Source: Thermomonas sp.
GTDB taxonomy: Bacteria; Pseudomonadota; Gammaproteobacteria; Xanthomonadales; Xanthomonadaceae
DNA length: 64,000 nt
Assembly (NCBI RefSeq): GCF_023953935.1
Contig: NZ_JAMLIW010000001.1
Location: 124,001-188,000, forward strand
Direction of reading: 5' to 3'
The notes under the pieces are model-generated. The model was not told where the DNA came from. It ran no database searches and worked only from the letters and a program-made list of their open reading frames with translations. This document shows positions 41,650-51,638 of this stretch, in pieces (within the stretch, counting starts at the first letter, position 1; the number at the start of each line of letters is the position of its first letter). Both the position numbers and the translations under genes were made by a program.

Positions 41650-42588
41650 TCAGCGCAGTTCCTTGGGCAAGGCGAAGATCATGGTTTCCGGCTCCCCGCG
41701 CAGTTCCTGCACGTCCGGGGCGCCGAGGTCGCGCAGCCGCGCCAGCACGCCTTGCACCAGCACTTCCGGAGCCGAGGCGCCGGCGGTCACGCCGATGCGT
41801 TTGTGGGCGGCCACCCAGGCCGGGTTGATTTCGTCGGCGCTGTCGATCAACAGCGCGGCGGCGCCTTCGCGCTGCGCCAGTTCGCGCAGACGGTTGGAAT
41901 TGGAGCTGTTGGGCGAACCGACCACCAGCACCGCGTCGCAGCCGCCGCGCACCAGATCGCGCACGGCGTCCTGGCGGTTCTGGGTGGCATAGCAGATATC
42001 GTCGTGTTTGGGACCCTGGATCGCGGGAAATTTCGCACGCAGGGCGGAGATGATCTCGCGGGTGTCGTCCACGCTGAGCGTGGTCTGGGTGGTGTAGGCG
42101 CAGTTGTCGGGCTGGCCGAGTTCGAGCGTCGCCACGTCGTCCAGGCTTTCGACCAGATGGATCTTGCCGGTCTGGCCGGCGGCGGTCCATTGCCCCATCG
42201 TGCCTTCGACCTCGGGGTGCTTGGCGTGCCCGATCAGCACCATGTCGCGCCCGCGCCGGTTCTGACGGCCGACTTCCTGATGCACCTTGGTCACCAGCGG
42301 GCAAGTGGCGTCGAACACCCGCAACCCGCGACGTTCGGCTTCCAGCCGCACCGCCTGCGAGACGCCGTGGGCGGAAAAGATGACGGTCGCTCCGTCCGGC
42401 ACTTCACTCAGCTCCTCGACGAAGATCGCGCCGCGGCTTTTCAGGTCATCGACCACGAATTTGTTGTGCACGACTTCATGGCGCACATAGATCGGCGCGC
42501 CGAAAATCTCCAGCGTGCGCTTGACGATCTCGATTGCGCGATCGACGCCGGCGCAGAAGCCACGCGGGTTGGCAAGCAGGACATCCAT
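41650..42588 (-). CDS. ispH: 4-hydroxy-3-methylbut-2-enyl diphosphate reductase
   Basis: Last enzyme of the MEP isoprenoid pathway; makes IPP and DMAPP from HMBPP with an iron-sulfur cluster. The 312-residue protein has the three cluster cysteines (GFCAGVDRA with Cys12; [29 protein letters not shown]) and the HEVVHNKFV segment with the conserved His. It follows lspA by ten bases, as in many gammaproteobacteria. Confidence 0.97.
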   Translation of the reverse strand: MDVLLANPRGFCAGVDRAIEIVKRTLEIFGAPIYVRHEVVHNKFVVDDLKSRGAIFVEELSEVPDGATVIFSAHGVSQAVRLEAERRGLRVFDATCPLVTKVHQEVGRQNRRGRDMVLIGHAKHPEVEGTMGQWTAAGQTGKIHLVESLDDVATLELGQPDNCAYTTQTTLSVDDTREIISALRAKFPAIQGPKHDDICYATQNRQDAVRDLVRGGCDAVLVVGSPNSSNSNRLRELAQREGAAALLIDSADEINPAWVAAHKRIGVTAGASAPEVLVQGVLARLRDLGAPDVQELRGEPETMIFALPKELR

Positions 42589-42598
42589 GGCGCTCAGT

Positions 42599-43108
42599 TT
42601 ACGATTCCTTGCCGGGTTTGGACTTGCCTGAGGTCAAGCCGGAAGCCAGCACCAGCCCGATCGCTCCGCCCACCACCGCGCTGTCGGCGATATTGAAGGC
42701 CGGCCAGTAGTGGTTGCCGACGTACCACTGGATGAAGTCGATGACGTGGCCGTGCAGGAAGCGGTCGATCACGTTGCCAAGCGCGCCGCCGATCACCAGC
42801 GCCAGCGGCAGCGCCTGCTTCCAGTCGCCGCGCGGGGTGCGCGCCAGCATCCACGCCAGCACGCCGCTGATCACGAACGCCAGCAGGATGAAGAACCACT
42901 GCTGCCAGCCGCCTGCGTCGGCGAGGAAGCTGAACGCCGCACCGGTGTTGTAGGTGCGGTACCAGTTCCAGAAGCCGTCGATCACGGGTACCGCGGTGTG
43001 TTCGGGCAGCGCAGCCAGCACCCAGGCCTTCGACCACTGGTCAAGGCCGAGGATCAGGGCCGAAATGGCCAGCCATGGCAGCGCGTTGGGTTTGGTGGCG
43101 GATTGCAT
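42599..43108 (-). CDS. lspA: Lipoprotein signal peptidase
   Basis: Type II signal peptidase that removes the signal peptide from diacylglyceryl prolipoproteins in the inner membrane. The 169-residue protein has four membrane helices and the catalytic aspartates Asp124 ([10 protein letters not shown]) and Asp142 (FNIADSAV), with family boxes LDQWSKAW and [12 protein letters not shown] 43108 fits the family; the frame upstream is repeat sequence. IleS and LspA are commonly neighbours; here a 385-base repeat-filled gap intervenes. Confidence 0.96.
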   Translation of the reverse strand: MQSATKPNALPWLAISALILGLDQWSKAWVLAALPEHTAVPVIDGFWNWYRTYNTGAAFSFLADAGGWQQWFFILLAFVISGVLAWMLARTPRGDWKQALPLALVIGGALGNVIDRFLHGHVIDFIQWYVGNHYWPAFNIADSAVVGGAIGLVLASGLTSGKSKPGKES

Positions 43109-43190
43109 CAAGTCTCCAGGCGGTTTGCCATGGGTTTGTCGAAGCCTGATCTGGACGCTGGCGAAGGGGCGAAACGAGTTTCTGTGTGTC

Positions 43191-43478
43191 CCGTTCATGG
43201 TTCGACAAGCTCACCACGAACGGATTTAGATGCTCGGCCGAACGGATTTTGAAGCTCGGCACGAACGGATTTGGATGCTCAGCACGAACGATCCCTTTCT
43301 CCCGTTCGTCCTGAGCCTGTCGAAGGATGAACGGAGTTTCTGGATCTCCGCGTATCCGTTCATGGTTCGACAAGCTCACCTCGAGCGGAGTTTGGAAGCG
43401 CAGCACGAGCGGATTTGGACATCTCAGCACGAACGATCCCTTTCTCCGTTCGTCCTGAGCTTGTCGAAGGGCGTGAGC
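43191..43478. repeat. Cluster of four alternating 33-bp repeats between ileS and lspA
   Basis: A palindrome-like 33-bp element (ccgttcatggttcgacaag...) occurs at 43191-43223 and 43356-43388, with inverted versions at 43302-43334 and 43446-43478. Part of it is carried in a roughly 68-bp direct repeat (43267-43334 and 43411-43478). The core TTCGACAAGCTCA / TGAGCTTGTCGAA is a widely dispersed bacterial intergenic repeat. The whole 43109-43493 gap holds no recognisable gene; short frames are repeat translation. Confidence 0.8.
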
Positions 43479-43493
43479 CGGTGTTGTTTCAAC

Positions 43494-46346
43494 TCAGAAC
43501 CACTTGCGCACCTCCCCCGCACCATCGATATTGTCCACGCAGCGGCCACACAACAACGGATGGTCGGCGTGACTGCCCACGTCCTCGCGGTGGTGCCAGC
43601 AGCGCACGCATTTCGGCTTGGTCGTCGGCTGGGCGAGCACGCTGATTCCGCCCTCGGCATCCTCGTCGGGCGTCACCCGCACATCGCCGCTGATGAACAG
43701 GAAGCGCAGTTCGTCGACCAGTGGTGCCAGTCGGTTCTGCTGGGCGACGCTGCAACGCAATTCGATTTCCGCTTCCAGTGCGGCGCCAATCCTGCCTTCG
43801 GCGCGCAGCGGTTCCAGCGCGCGGGTCACCTGCTCACGCAGCGCCAGCAGTTTGTCGAAGGCGGCGGCCGACAGCGGTGCATCGTCGGCCAGCGGCGCGA
43901 GCTCTTCAGACCAGGTGGCAAACAGCACATTGGCCTCGCGCTGGCCCGGCAGGTAGCCCCACAGCTCATCGGCGGTAAAGCTCAGGATCGGCGCAATCCA
44001 GCGCGCGAAGGCATCGACGATGCGGTACATCGCCGACTGCGCGCTGCGGCGCCCCCGCGAATCTTCCTGCATCGTGTACAGGCGATCCTTGGTGACATCC
44101 AGATACAGCGCGCCGAGATCGACGCTGCAAAAATTCATCAGGGTCTGCACCACCAGCGCGAAGTCATAATCGGCATAAGCCGTCTTGATGGTCTCCTGCA
44201 CCTGCCAGGCGCGATGCAAGATCCAGCGATCCAGCGCCACCATGTCCTGGGCGGCAACGCTGTGCCGCGCCGGCTCGAAGCCGTGCAGATTGCCAAGCAG
44301 GAAACGCGCGGTATTGCGGATGCGGCGGTAGGCGTCGGCGTTGCGCTTGAGGATTTCCTGCGACAGCGACATCTCGTTGCTGTAGTCGGTGGAAGCGATC
44401 CACAGGCGCAGGATGTCGGCGCCCAGCTTGCCCATGATGTCCTGCGGCTCGATGCCGTTGCCCAGTGACTTGGACATCTTGCGGCCGTGCTCGTCGACGG
44501 TGAAGCCGTGAGTCAGGCACTGCCGGTACGGCGCGGCCTTGTCCAGCGCCACGCCGGTCAGCAGCGAGCTCTGGAACCAGCCGCGGTGCTGGTCGGAGCC
44601 TTCCAGATACAGATCGGCCGGCTTGCCCAGGCCGCGCCCGGGCAGCACGCATTCGTGGGTGACGCCGGAATCGAACCAGACATCGAGGATGTCGGTGATC
44701 TTGTCGTACTGCGCCGCTTCGGTGCCCAGCAGTTCGGCCGGGTCCAGCGCGTACCACGCATCGATGCCGCCCTGCTCCACCCTGTCGGCCACCTGTCGCA
44801 TCAAGGCGACGCTGTGCGGATGGATGGCGCCGGTTTCGCGGTGCACGAACAGCGCGATCGGCACGCCCCAGGTGCGCTGGCGCGAGATCGTCCAGTCCGG
44901 GCGGTCGCCCACCATGCCGGCGATCCGGGCCTGGCCCCATTCCGGATACCACTTGACCGTTGCGATTGCGGCCAGCGCATCGCGGCGCAGGCCGGCCTGC
45001 TCCATCGAAATGAACCACTGCGGGGTGGCGCGGAATGCCACCGGGGTCTTGTGCCGCCAGCAGTGCGGGTAGCTGTGGGTGATCTTCGAAAATGCGAGCA
45101 ACGCTCCGCTGGCGCGCAGGACCTCGACGATGGCGTCATTTGCCTTCCACACGTGCAGCTGGGTGAGATCGACATCGCCCGCCTTCGGCGTGGACGGCAG
45201 GTACACGCCGCGTCCGTCGACGGGGTTGAGCTGGGCCGCGCTATAGCGCTCGATCAGGCCGTAGCGCTGGCCGATCGCGAAGTCCTCCTGACCGTGGCCG
45301 GGCGCCGTGTGCACCGCGCCGGTGCCGTCTTCGGCGCTGACATGGTCGCCGACAAGGATCGGGATATCGCGCTCGGGATAGAACGGATGCGCGAACACCA
45401 GGCCTTCAAGTTTTTCGCCCACTGCGCGGCCATGGATGACCAGCGTATCGACGCCATAGCGCGCCAGCGCCTGCTCTGCCAGCGCCTGTGCGAGCACCAG
45501 CCAGCGCGGCGTGCCATCGGCCTTGGCCGGGCCTTCCACCAGCACATAGTCCAGCTCCGGCCCCAGCGAGATTGCAAGCGAGGCCGGCAGCGTCCACGGC
45601 GTGGTGGTCCAGATCGGAATGGCGACTTCCACACCTTCCGGCAGCTCGCTGCCGAACGCGCGGCTGACTTGCTGCGAATTGCGCGCGGCATAGGCCACGT
45701 CGACCGCCGGCGAGGTCTTGTCCTGGTATTCGATCTCGGCCTCGGCCAGCGCGCTGCCGCAGTCGAAGCACCAGTACACCGGCTTCACCCCGCGCAGCAG
45801 ATGGCCGTTGTCGACCACCTTGGCCAGCGCGCGGATTTCATCGGCCTCGTATTTGAAGTCCAGCGTTCGATACGGATGCTCCCAATCACCGAGCACGCCC
45901 AGTCGCTTGAAGTCGCGGCGCTGCACGTCGATCTGCGTGGTCGCGTATTCGCGGCACTTCTGCCGGAACTCGGTGGCGTCGAGCTTGACGCCGACCTTGC
46001 CGAATTTCTTTTCGATGGCGATCTCGATCGGCAGCCCGTGGCAGTCCCAGCCCGGGATGTAGGGCGCATCGAAACCGGCCAGCGTCTTGGATTTGACGAT
46101 GATGTCCTTGAGGATCTTGTTGACCGCATGGCCGAGGTGGATCGCGCCGTTGGCATACGGCGGGCCGTCGTGCAGCACGAACTGCGGGCGGCCCTTGGCT
46201 GCGCTGCGAATCTGCGCATACAAGCCTTCCGACTCCCAGCGCGCCAAGGTGTCGGGCTCGCGCTTGGGCAGGTCGCCGCGCATCGGGAACGCGGTGTCCG
46301 GCAGCAGGATGGTGGCCTTGTAGGGGTTTTCGCTCTGGTCGCTCAC
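43494..46346 (-). CDS. ileS: Isoleucyl-tRNA synthetase
   Basis: Charges tRNA-Ile. The product is 950 residues with the class I motifs HLGH ([15 protein letters not shown]) and KMSKS ([11 protein letters not shown]), an editing domain ([13 protein letters not shown]) and a C-terminal zinc-binding region ([12 protein letters not shown]...CGRCVDNI). The start is GTG 46346, overlapping the ribF stop by four bases (GTGA); the long upstream extension of the frame lies over ribF and is not conserved. Confidence 0.97.
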   Translation of the reverse strand: MSDQSENPYKATILLPDTAFPMRGDLPKREPDTLARWESEGLYAQIRSAAKGRPQFVLHDGPPYANGAIHLGHAVNKILKDIIVKSKTLAGFDAPYIPGWDCHGLPIEIAIEKKFGKVGVKLDATEFRQKCREYATTQIDVQRRDFKRLGVLGDWEHPYRTLDFKYEADEIRALAKVVDNGHLLRGVKPVYWCFDCGSALAEAEIEYQDKTSPAVDVAYAARNSQQVSRAFGSELPEGVEVAIPIWTTTPWTLPASLAISLGPELDYVLVEGPAKADGTPRWLVLAQALAEQALARYGVDTLVIHGRAVGEKLEGLVFAHPFYPERDIPILVGDHVSAEDGTGAVHTAPGHGQEDFAIGQRYGLIERYSAAQLNPVDGRGVYLPSTPKAGDVDLTQLHVWKANDAIVEVLRASGALLAFSKITHSYPHCWRHKTPVAFRATPQWFISMEQAGLRRDALAAIATVKWYPEWGQARIAGMVGDRPDWTISRQRTWGVPIALFVHRETGAIHPHSVALMRQVADRVEQGGIDAWYALDPAELLGTEAAQYDKITDILDVWFDSGVTHECVLPGRGLGKPADLYLEGSDQHRGWFQSSLLTGVALDKAAPYRQCLTHGFTVDEHGRKMSKSLGNGIEPQDIMGKLGADILRLWIASTDYSNEMSLSQEILKRNADAYRRIRNTARFLLGNLHGFEPARHSVAAQDMVALDRWILHRAWQVQETIKTAYADYDFALVVQTLMNFCSVDLGALYLDVTKDRLYTMQEDSRGRRSAQSAMYRIVDAFARWIAPILSFTADELWGYLPGQREANVLFATWSEELAPLADDAPLSAAAFDKLLALREQVTRALEPLRAEGRIGAALEAEIELRCSVAQQNRLAPLVDELRFLFISGDVRVTPDEDAEGGISVLAQPTTKPKCVRCWHHREDVGSHADHPLLCGRCVDNIDGAGEVRKWF

Positions 46347-47296
46347 GCAAACACTCGCTGCGGTTCGTGTTGAAGGAGGATGGCTCTTGCTTGCGCATCG
46401 TCGCGCTGCATCTGCGCGGTCAGTGAAGCGAGATCGGGGAATTTTTCCTCGTCGCGCAGGTGGGCGACGAACTCGACTTCGATCCGGCGCCCGTACAGGT
46501 CGCCATCGAAATCGAACAGATGCGCTTCCAGCAGCGGCTCGACGCCGTCCACCGTGGGCCGGGTGCCGAAGCTCGACACCGATGGCCACGGCGCAGCAGC
46601 GACGCCACGCACGCGGGTGGCATAGATGCCGCGCAGCGCCGGAGTCTTGCCGGCGAAACGCAGGTTGGCGGTGGGATAGCCCAAGGTGCGCCCGAGCTGG
46701 CGCCCGCGCACCACCCGGCCGCTGATCGCGTAGGGCCGCCCAAGCAGCGTCGTCGCTTCGGAAAAACCACCCGCTACCAGCGCCGTGCGGATCCGGGTGC
46801 TGGAGACCCGTTCGCCCCCGTGCAGCACCGGCTCGATGGCATGCGCGGTGAACCCGGCCTGCGCGCCCATGGCGTCGAGCAGGGCCAGATCGCCACCGCG
46901 CGCGTGACCGAAACGGAAGCCCGGCCCGACCCAGACTTCGCGCGCGGCCAGCCGCCGTACCAGCAAGTGCTGCACGAAGTCCTCGGCCGTCATCGCCGCC
47001 AGCGCGCGATTGAAACGCAGCAGGCCAACGCCCTCCACACCCAGTGCCCGCAAGCCCGCGGCCTTGTCGTGAGCCAGCATCAACCGTGGAGGCTTGGCGG
47101 CTGGCGCAAACAGTTCACGCGGCAGCGGCTCGAAGCTCACCGCCACCGCCGGCACGTCCAGCGCACGCGCACGCGCGACCGCGCGGTCGATCAGTGCGCG
47201 ATGGCCCAGATGCAGGCCGTCGAACGCACCGATGCAGACCACGCTGCCTTGCGGGCAAAGCACCCGCCCGATGGCGTCACGAAACAACAGGGTCAT
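46343..47296 (-). CDS. ribF: Bifunctional riboflavin kinase/FAD synthetase
   Basis: Makes FMN and FAD. The 317-residue protein has the N-terminal nucleotidyltransferase ([25 protein letters not shown]) and the C-terminal riboflavin kinase ([35 protein letters not shown]). It starts 85 bases from the murJ stop region on the same strand and is coupled to ileS, the common ribF-ileS-lspA-ispH order. Confidence 0.96.
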   Translation of the reverse strand: MTLLFRDAIGRVLCPQGSVVCIGAFDGLHLGHRALIDRAVARARALDVPAVAVSFEPLPRELFAPAAKPPRLMLAHDKAAGLRALGVEGVGLLRFNRALAAMTAEDFVQHLLVRRLAAREVWVGPGFRFGHARGGDLALLDAMGAQAGFTAHAIEPVLHGGERVSSTRIRTALVAGGFSEATTLLGRPYAISGRVVRGRQLGRTLGYPTANLRFAGKTPALRGIYATRVRGVAAAPWPSVSSFGTRPTVDGVEPLLEAHLFDFDGDLYGRRIEVEFVAHLRDEEKFPDLASLTAQMQRDDAQARAILLQHEPQRVFA

Positions 47297-47380
47297 CGAT
47301 GGGAACCCCGGCCACGAGGGGCCGAGAACAGCAGTTCGGAAGAATGTCCGGAAGTATAGCTGCGCTGCAACATGGCGGCT

Positions 47381-49012
47381 TCAGCGCTCGCGGAAATCGC
47401 GCGGCCGGAAGCCCAGCGCCAACATCGCCAGCGCGTACACCAGCGCGCCGCCACCGACCAGGGACGCCAGCCACCACACCCGCGTCATCTGGCCCATCTC
47501 CGGAAACGCCGGCGCCAGCTGCAGGCCGCCCAGCACCGCCGCCGCCATCACCAGATTGGCGACTCCGAGCTTGGACAGGAACCGGCCCCAACCCGGCAGC
47601 GGGTCATACACCCGCGCCCTGCGCAGCCAATACAGCAGCAAGCCAAGGTTGAGATAGCTGGACAGGGCCGAGGCGATCCCCAGCGCGAAATGCAGGCCCG
47701 GCGTGCTGGCCAGCCCGGCCATGACGCCCTTGGCCTGCGCTTCCGGCGGCACGTACAGCACGTACAACAGCGCCAGCAGGGCCACGTTGAACAGCATGTT
47801 CGCCAGCAGCGCGGCAATCCCCGCACGCATCGGCGTCCTGGTGTCCTGGCGCGCATAGAACGCCGGCAGCACGGTCTTGACCAGGGCAAACGCCGGCAGC
47901 CCGAAGCTCAGGCCGAACACCGACAGCGCGGTCATTTCCGCCGCGAATTTGTCGAACTTGCCGGTCTGGAACACGGTCGATACCAGCGGCAGCGCCAGCA
48001 GCATCAGCCCCAGCATCGCCGGCACGATGATCAGGAAGGTGGCGCGCAGGCCCCAATCCAGCGATTTCGAGAACGCGGCGCGGTCATCGTTGACGTGGTG
48101 TCGTGACAGGGTCGGCAGCACCACCGTGCCCAGCGCAATTGCGAACACGCCCAGCGGCAGTTCGAGGAAACGATCCGCGGTCGACAGCCAGCTCTGCGAG
48201 CCGGAGGCGAGCTTGGCGGCGAGGAAGGTGTCGAACAGCAGGTTGATCTGCGCCACCGACGAGCCGATCAGGGTCGGCACCATCAGCGTCATCACCTTGC
48301 GCACCCCGGCATGCCGCCAGCCCCAGCGCGGCAGGCTGAGCAGGTCGAACCGGGCCAGCTGCGGGAACAGGAACAGCAATTGCAGCACCCCGCCCGCCAG
48401 CACCGCCCAGCCCAGGGTCATGATCGGCGGATCGGTGAGCTGTGCACCGAAGATCGCACCCAGGATCATGCACAGATTGAGGATGATCGGGGCGAACGCC
48501 GGCAGGCCGAAGCGGTGGTAGCTGTTGAGCGCGCCGGCGGCCAGCGCGGTTAGCGAGACGAACAGCAGGAACGGGAAGGTCAGCAGCAGCAGACGCACGA
48601 TCAACGCCTGCTGGCCCGGCACCGGCTCGGCGTGGTTGGAAAACAGCGAGGCCAGCAAGGGCGCAGCCAGCATCCCCAGCGCGGTGACGACAAGCAGCAC
48701 CCCGCCGAGGGTGCCGGCCGTGCGCGCCATCAGCTCCTTCAGTTCGGCCTTGCTGCGGGTTTCCTTGAACTCGGTGAACACCGGCACGAAGGCGGTGGAG
48801 AACGAGCCTTCCGCGAACAGGCGGCGCATGAAATTGGGAATGCGAAACGCGACCCAGAACGCGTCGGTCATCGCGTTGGCGCCGAAGTTGTGGCCGATCA
48901 GGCGGTCGCGGATCAGCCCGAAGATCCGGCTGACCATGGTCATGGCCCCGAACGAGACCACCCCGCGCAGCATCCCGCGCGGCTTGCCGCTGTCCTTGGC
49001 CGGGCGGCTCAC
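47381..49012 (-). CDS. murJ: Lipid II flippase MurJ
   Basis: Flips undecaprenyl-linked peptidoglycan precursor across the inner membrane. The 543-residue MOP-superfamily protein has about 14 helices and the MurJ signatures SRIFGLIRDRLIGHNFGANAMTDAFWVAFRIPNFMRRLFAEGSFSTAF (seen in parts). Start is uncertain: GTG 49012 or ATG 48973 (MLRGVVSF), neither with a strong Shine-Dalgarno. It is divergent from rpsT, its usual neighbour. Confidence 0.94.
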   Translation of the reverse strand: MSRPAKDSGKPRGMLRGVVSFGAMTMVSRIFGLIRDRLIGHNFGANAMTDAFWVAFRIPNFMRRLFAEGSFSTAFVPVFTEFKETRSKAELKELMARTAGTLGGVLLVVTALGMLAAPLLASLFSNHAEPVPGQQALIVRLLLLTFPFLLFVSLTALAAGALNSYHRFGLPAFAPIILNLCMILGAIFGAQLTDPPIMTLGWAVLAGGVLQLLFLFPQLARFDLLSLPRWGWRHAGVRKVMTLMVPTLIGSSVAQINLLFDTFLAAKLASGSQSWLSTADRFLELPLGVFAIALGTVVLPTLSRHHVNDDRAAFSKSLDWGLRATFLIIVPAMLGLMLLALPLVSTVFQTGKFDKFAAEMTALSVFGLSFGLPAFALVKTVLPAFYARQDTRTPMRAGIAALLANMLFNVALLALLYVLYVPPEAQAKGVMAGLASTPGLHFALGIASALSSYLNLGLLLYWLRRARVYDPLPGWGRFLSKLGVANLVMAAAVLGGLQLAPAFPEMGQMTRVWWLASLVGGGALVYALAMLALGFRPRDFRER

Positions 49013-49051
49013 GGGCGCCCCGCGCCGGCGCGGACGCGGGCGCACGCATCG

Positions 49052-49080
49052 TTGACCCGAGCCGTTGAATCCATCATAAT
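49052..49080 (+). promoter_or_regulatory. Predicted promoter of rpsT
   Basis: -35 TTGACC (49052-49057), 17-base spacer and -10 CATAAT (49075-49080), giving a leader of nearly 100 bases before the rpsT GTG. Confidence 0.65.
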
Positions 49081-49182
49081 TCGCAGTCTTTCCAAAGCGA
49101 CATTCGGCGCGGCATTGTGCCAGCCGGAGCCGCCGCACGCCAAAACCCGGTTTTTTACCTCCAACGCATCCAGGATTTTCCC

Positions 49183-49452
49183 GTGGCAAACATCAAGTCG
49201 TCCAAGAAGCGCGCCAAGCAGATGGTCGTGCGCAATGCCCGCAACGTCGCCCAGCGCTCGCAGCTCCGCACCGCCGTCAAGCGAGTGCTCAAGGCCCTCA
49301 ACGCCAACGACGCCGCTGCCGCCACCGAGGCGTTCACCGTCGCCCAGCCGCTGCTGGACCGCTTCGCCGCCCGCGGCCTGATCCACAAGAACAAGGCCGC
49401 CCGCCACAAGTCGCGTCTGACCGCACGGATCAAGGCGCTGAAGGCGGCCTGA
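49183..49452 (+). CDS. rpsT: 30S ribosomal protein S20
   Basis: Primary 16S rRNA-binding protein of the 30S body. The 89-residue product begins [13 protein letters not shown] and ends [12 protein letters not shown], as in the family. The start is GTG 49183; weak start codons are typical of rpsT and fit its translational autoregulation. It has its own promoter and is followed by a strong terminator. Confidence 0.97.
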   Translation: MANIKSSKKRAKQMVVRNARNVAQRSQLRTAVKRVLKALNANDAAAATEAFTVAQPLLDRFAARGLIHKNKAARHKSRLTARIKALKAA

Positions 49453-49481
49453 GTTCACGCATGTTGCATGCAACGCTGAAA

Positions 49482-49505
49482 AGCCCGGTGCAAGCCGGGC
49501 TTTTT
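49482..49505 (+). terminator. Rho-independent terminator of rpsT
   Basis: Hairpin agcccgg-tgcaa-gccgggct (49482-49501) followed by a T-run, 30 bases after the rpsT stop. The opposite strand has a short A/T side, so it may also serve the converging obgE transcript. Confidence 0.85.
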
Positions 49506-49536
49506 GCTGTGTGCAGTACATTGTGAGCGGTTTGAA

Positions 49537-50704
<1,168 letters not shown>

Positions 50705-50717
50705 CGTTCCAACAACG

Positions 50718-50740
50718 AAAAACCCCGCACGCGGCGGGGC
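50718..50740 (-). terminator. Rho-independent terminator of rplU-rpmA
   Basis: On the minus strand a stem CCCCGC/GCGGGG (50739-50734 with 50728-50723) is followed by five T, about 25 bases after the rpmA stop. obgE is therefore probably expressed by read-through or from a promoter inside the repeat region. Confidence 0.8.
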
Positions 50741-50763
50741 TTCTCGCGCGTGTCGCGTGCCGC

Positions 50764-51024
50764 TTACTGCGCGGCGGCGACGCTGACCGTGCGGCGCTTC
50801 TTCGGGCCCTTGGTGGAGAATTCCACGGTGCCGTCGATGAGCGCGAACAGGGTGTGGTCGCGGCCGAGGCCGACGCCGGTGCCCGGATGGAACTGGGTGC
50901 CGCGCTGGCGCACGATGATGTTGCCGGCTTCGATGGCCTGGCCACCGTAGATCTTCACGCCGAGGTACTTCGGATTCGAGTCGCGGCCGTTGCGGGTCGA
51001 ACCACCAGCCTTTTTATGTGCCAT
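50764..51024 (-). CDS. rpmA: 50S ribosomal protein L27
   Basis: L27 reaches the peptidyl-transferase centre with its N-terminus. The 86-residue product begins [20 protein letters not shown] and contains [15 protein letters not shown]; no cleavable N-terminal extension of the firmicute type is present. It follows rplU by 12 bases. Confidence 0.98.
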   Translation of the reverse strand: MAHKKAGGSTRNGRDSNPKYLGVKIYGGQAIEAGNIIVRQRGTQFHPGTGVGLGRDHTLFALIDGTVEFSTKGPKKRRTVSVAAAQ

Positions 51025-51036
51025 GACGGCGTCTCC

Positions 51037-51354
51037 TTACTTGCTGCCACCGGCAATGCCGGTGATCTGGATTTCGGTGTAGTGCTGCCGGTGGCCCATC
51101 TGCTTGCGATGGTGCTTGCGGCGGCGGAACTTGACGATGCGCACCTTGTCGGCGCGGCCGTGGCCGACGACCTTCGCGGTGACCGAGGCGCCCTTGAGCG
51201 CGTCGCCGAGCTTGATGCCATCGGCATCGCCGAGCATCAGGATGTTGTCCAGCTTGATCTCGCTGCCGGCTTCGGCTTCGAGCAGTTCGACGCGGAGCGT
51301 TTCGCCCTGCATCACGCGGTATTGCTTGCCGCCGGTGACCAGTACTGCGTACAT
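51037..51354 (-). CDS. rplU: 50S ribosomal protein L21
   Basis: Binds 23S rRNA in the 50S subunit. The 105-residue protein begins [18 protein letters not shown] and contains [21 protein letters not shown], as in the family. It is the first gene of rplU-rpmA and has a strong promoter and a leader of about 78 bases with a GCCCGCC/GGGCGG-type hairpin. Confidence 0.98.
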   Translation of the reverse strand: MYAVLVTGGKQYRVMQGETLRVELLEAEAGSEIKLDNILMLGDADGIKLGDALKGASVTAKVVGHGRADKVRIVKFRRRKHHRKQMGHRQHYTEIQITGIAGGSK

Positions 51355-51438
51355 GAAAGGTTTCCTCGTGGGTTCTGTCGTTCTTCTTGGGTGCTCGTGA
51401 TCGAGCCCTGCCCGCCATCGAGGGCGGACAGAAGCGGA

Positions 51439-51468
51439 ATTGTAGCCGATTCATCGAGTTATGGTCAA
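51439..51468 (-). promoter_or_regulatory. Predicted promoter of rplU-rpmA
   Basis: On the minus strand a -35 TTGACC (51468-51463), 18-base spacer and -10 TACAAT (51444-51439), 85 bases upstream of the rplU ATG. Confidence 0.7.
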
Positions 51469-51638
51469 ACGCTGGCTGTGGCCGCGATTGTTGCAGGCGG
51501 CCCGGGCGCCCTGCCGGTTTCACGCCCGGCGCGAGGCCATGCACTCGACCGTCACGCTGGCTGCCTAGACTGAGTGCGTCTTCGCGCTGCGACATGCCGC
51601 TGCGCGATCGAATTCGAGCTCACATCAAGAGGCATCCC

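Noticed and set aside
43191-43478. CRISPR array
   Set aside because: The repeats alternate in orientation, have no uniform spacers, and no cas genes are nearby.
46347-46589. Extension of IleS by about 80 residues upstream
   Set aside because: It lies inside ribF in another frame, and the GTG at 46346 matches the family N-terminus and overlaps the ribF stop.
51414-51638. FNR box in front of the DoxD-NirK-cytochrome c gene
   Set aside because: The best candidate (a ttATGGTCAAA-type half-site) belongs to the rplU -35 on the other strand; no TTGAT-N4-ATCAA pattern is present.
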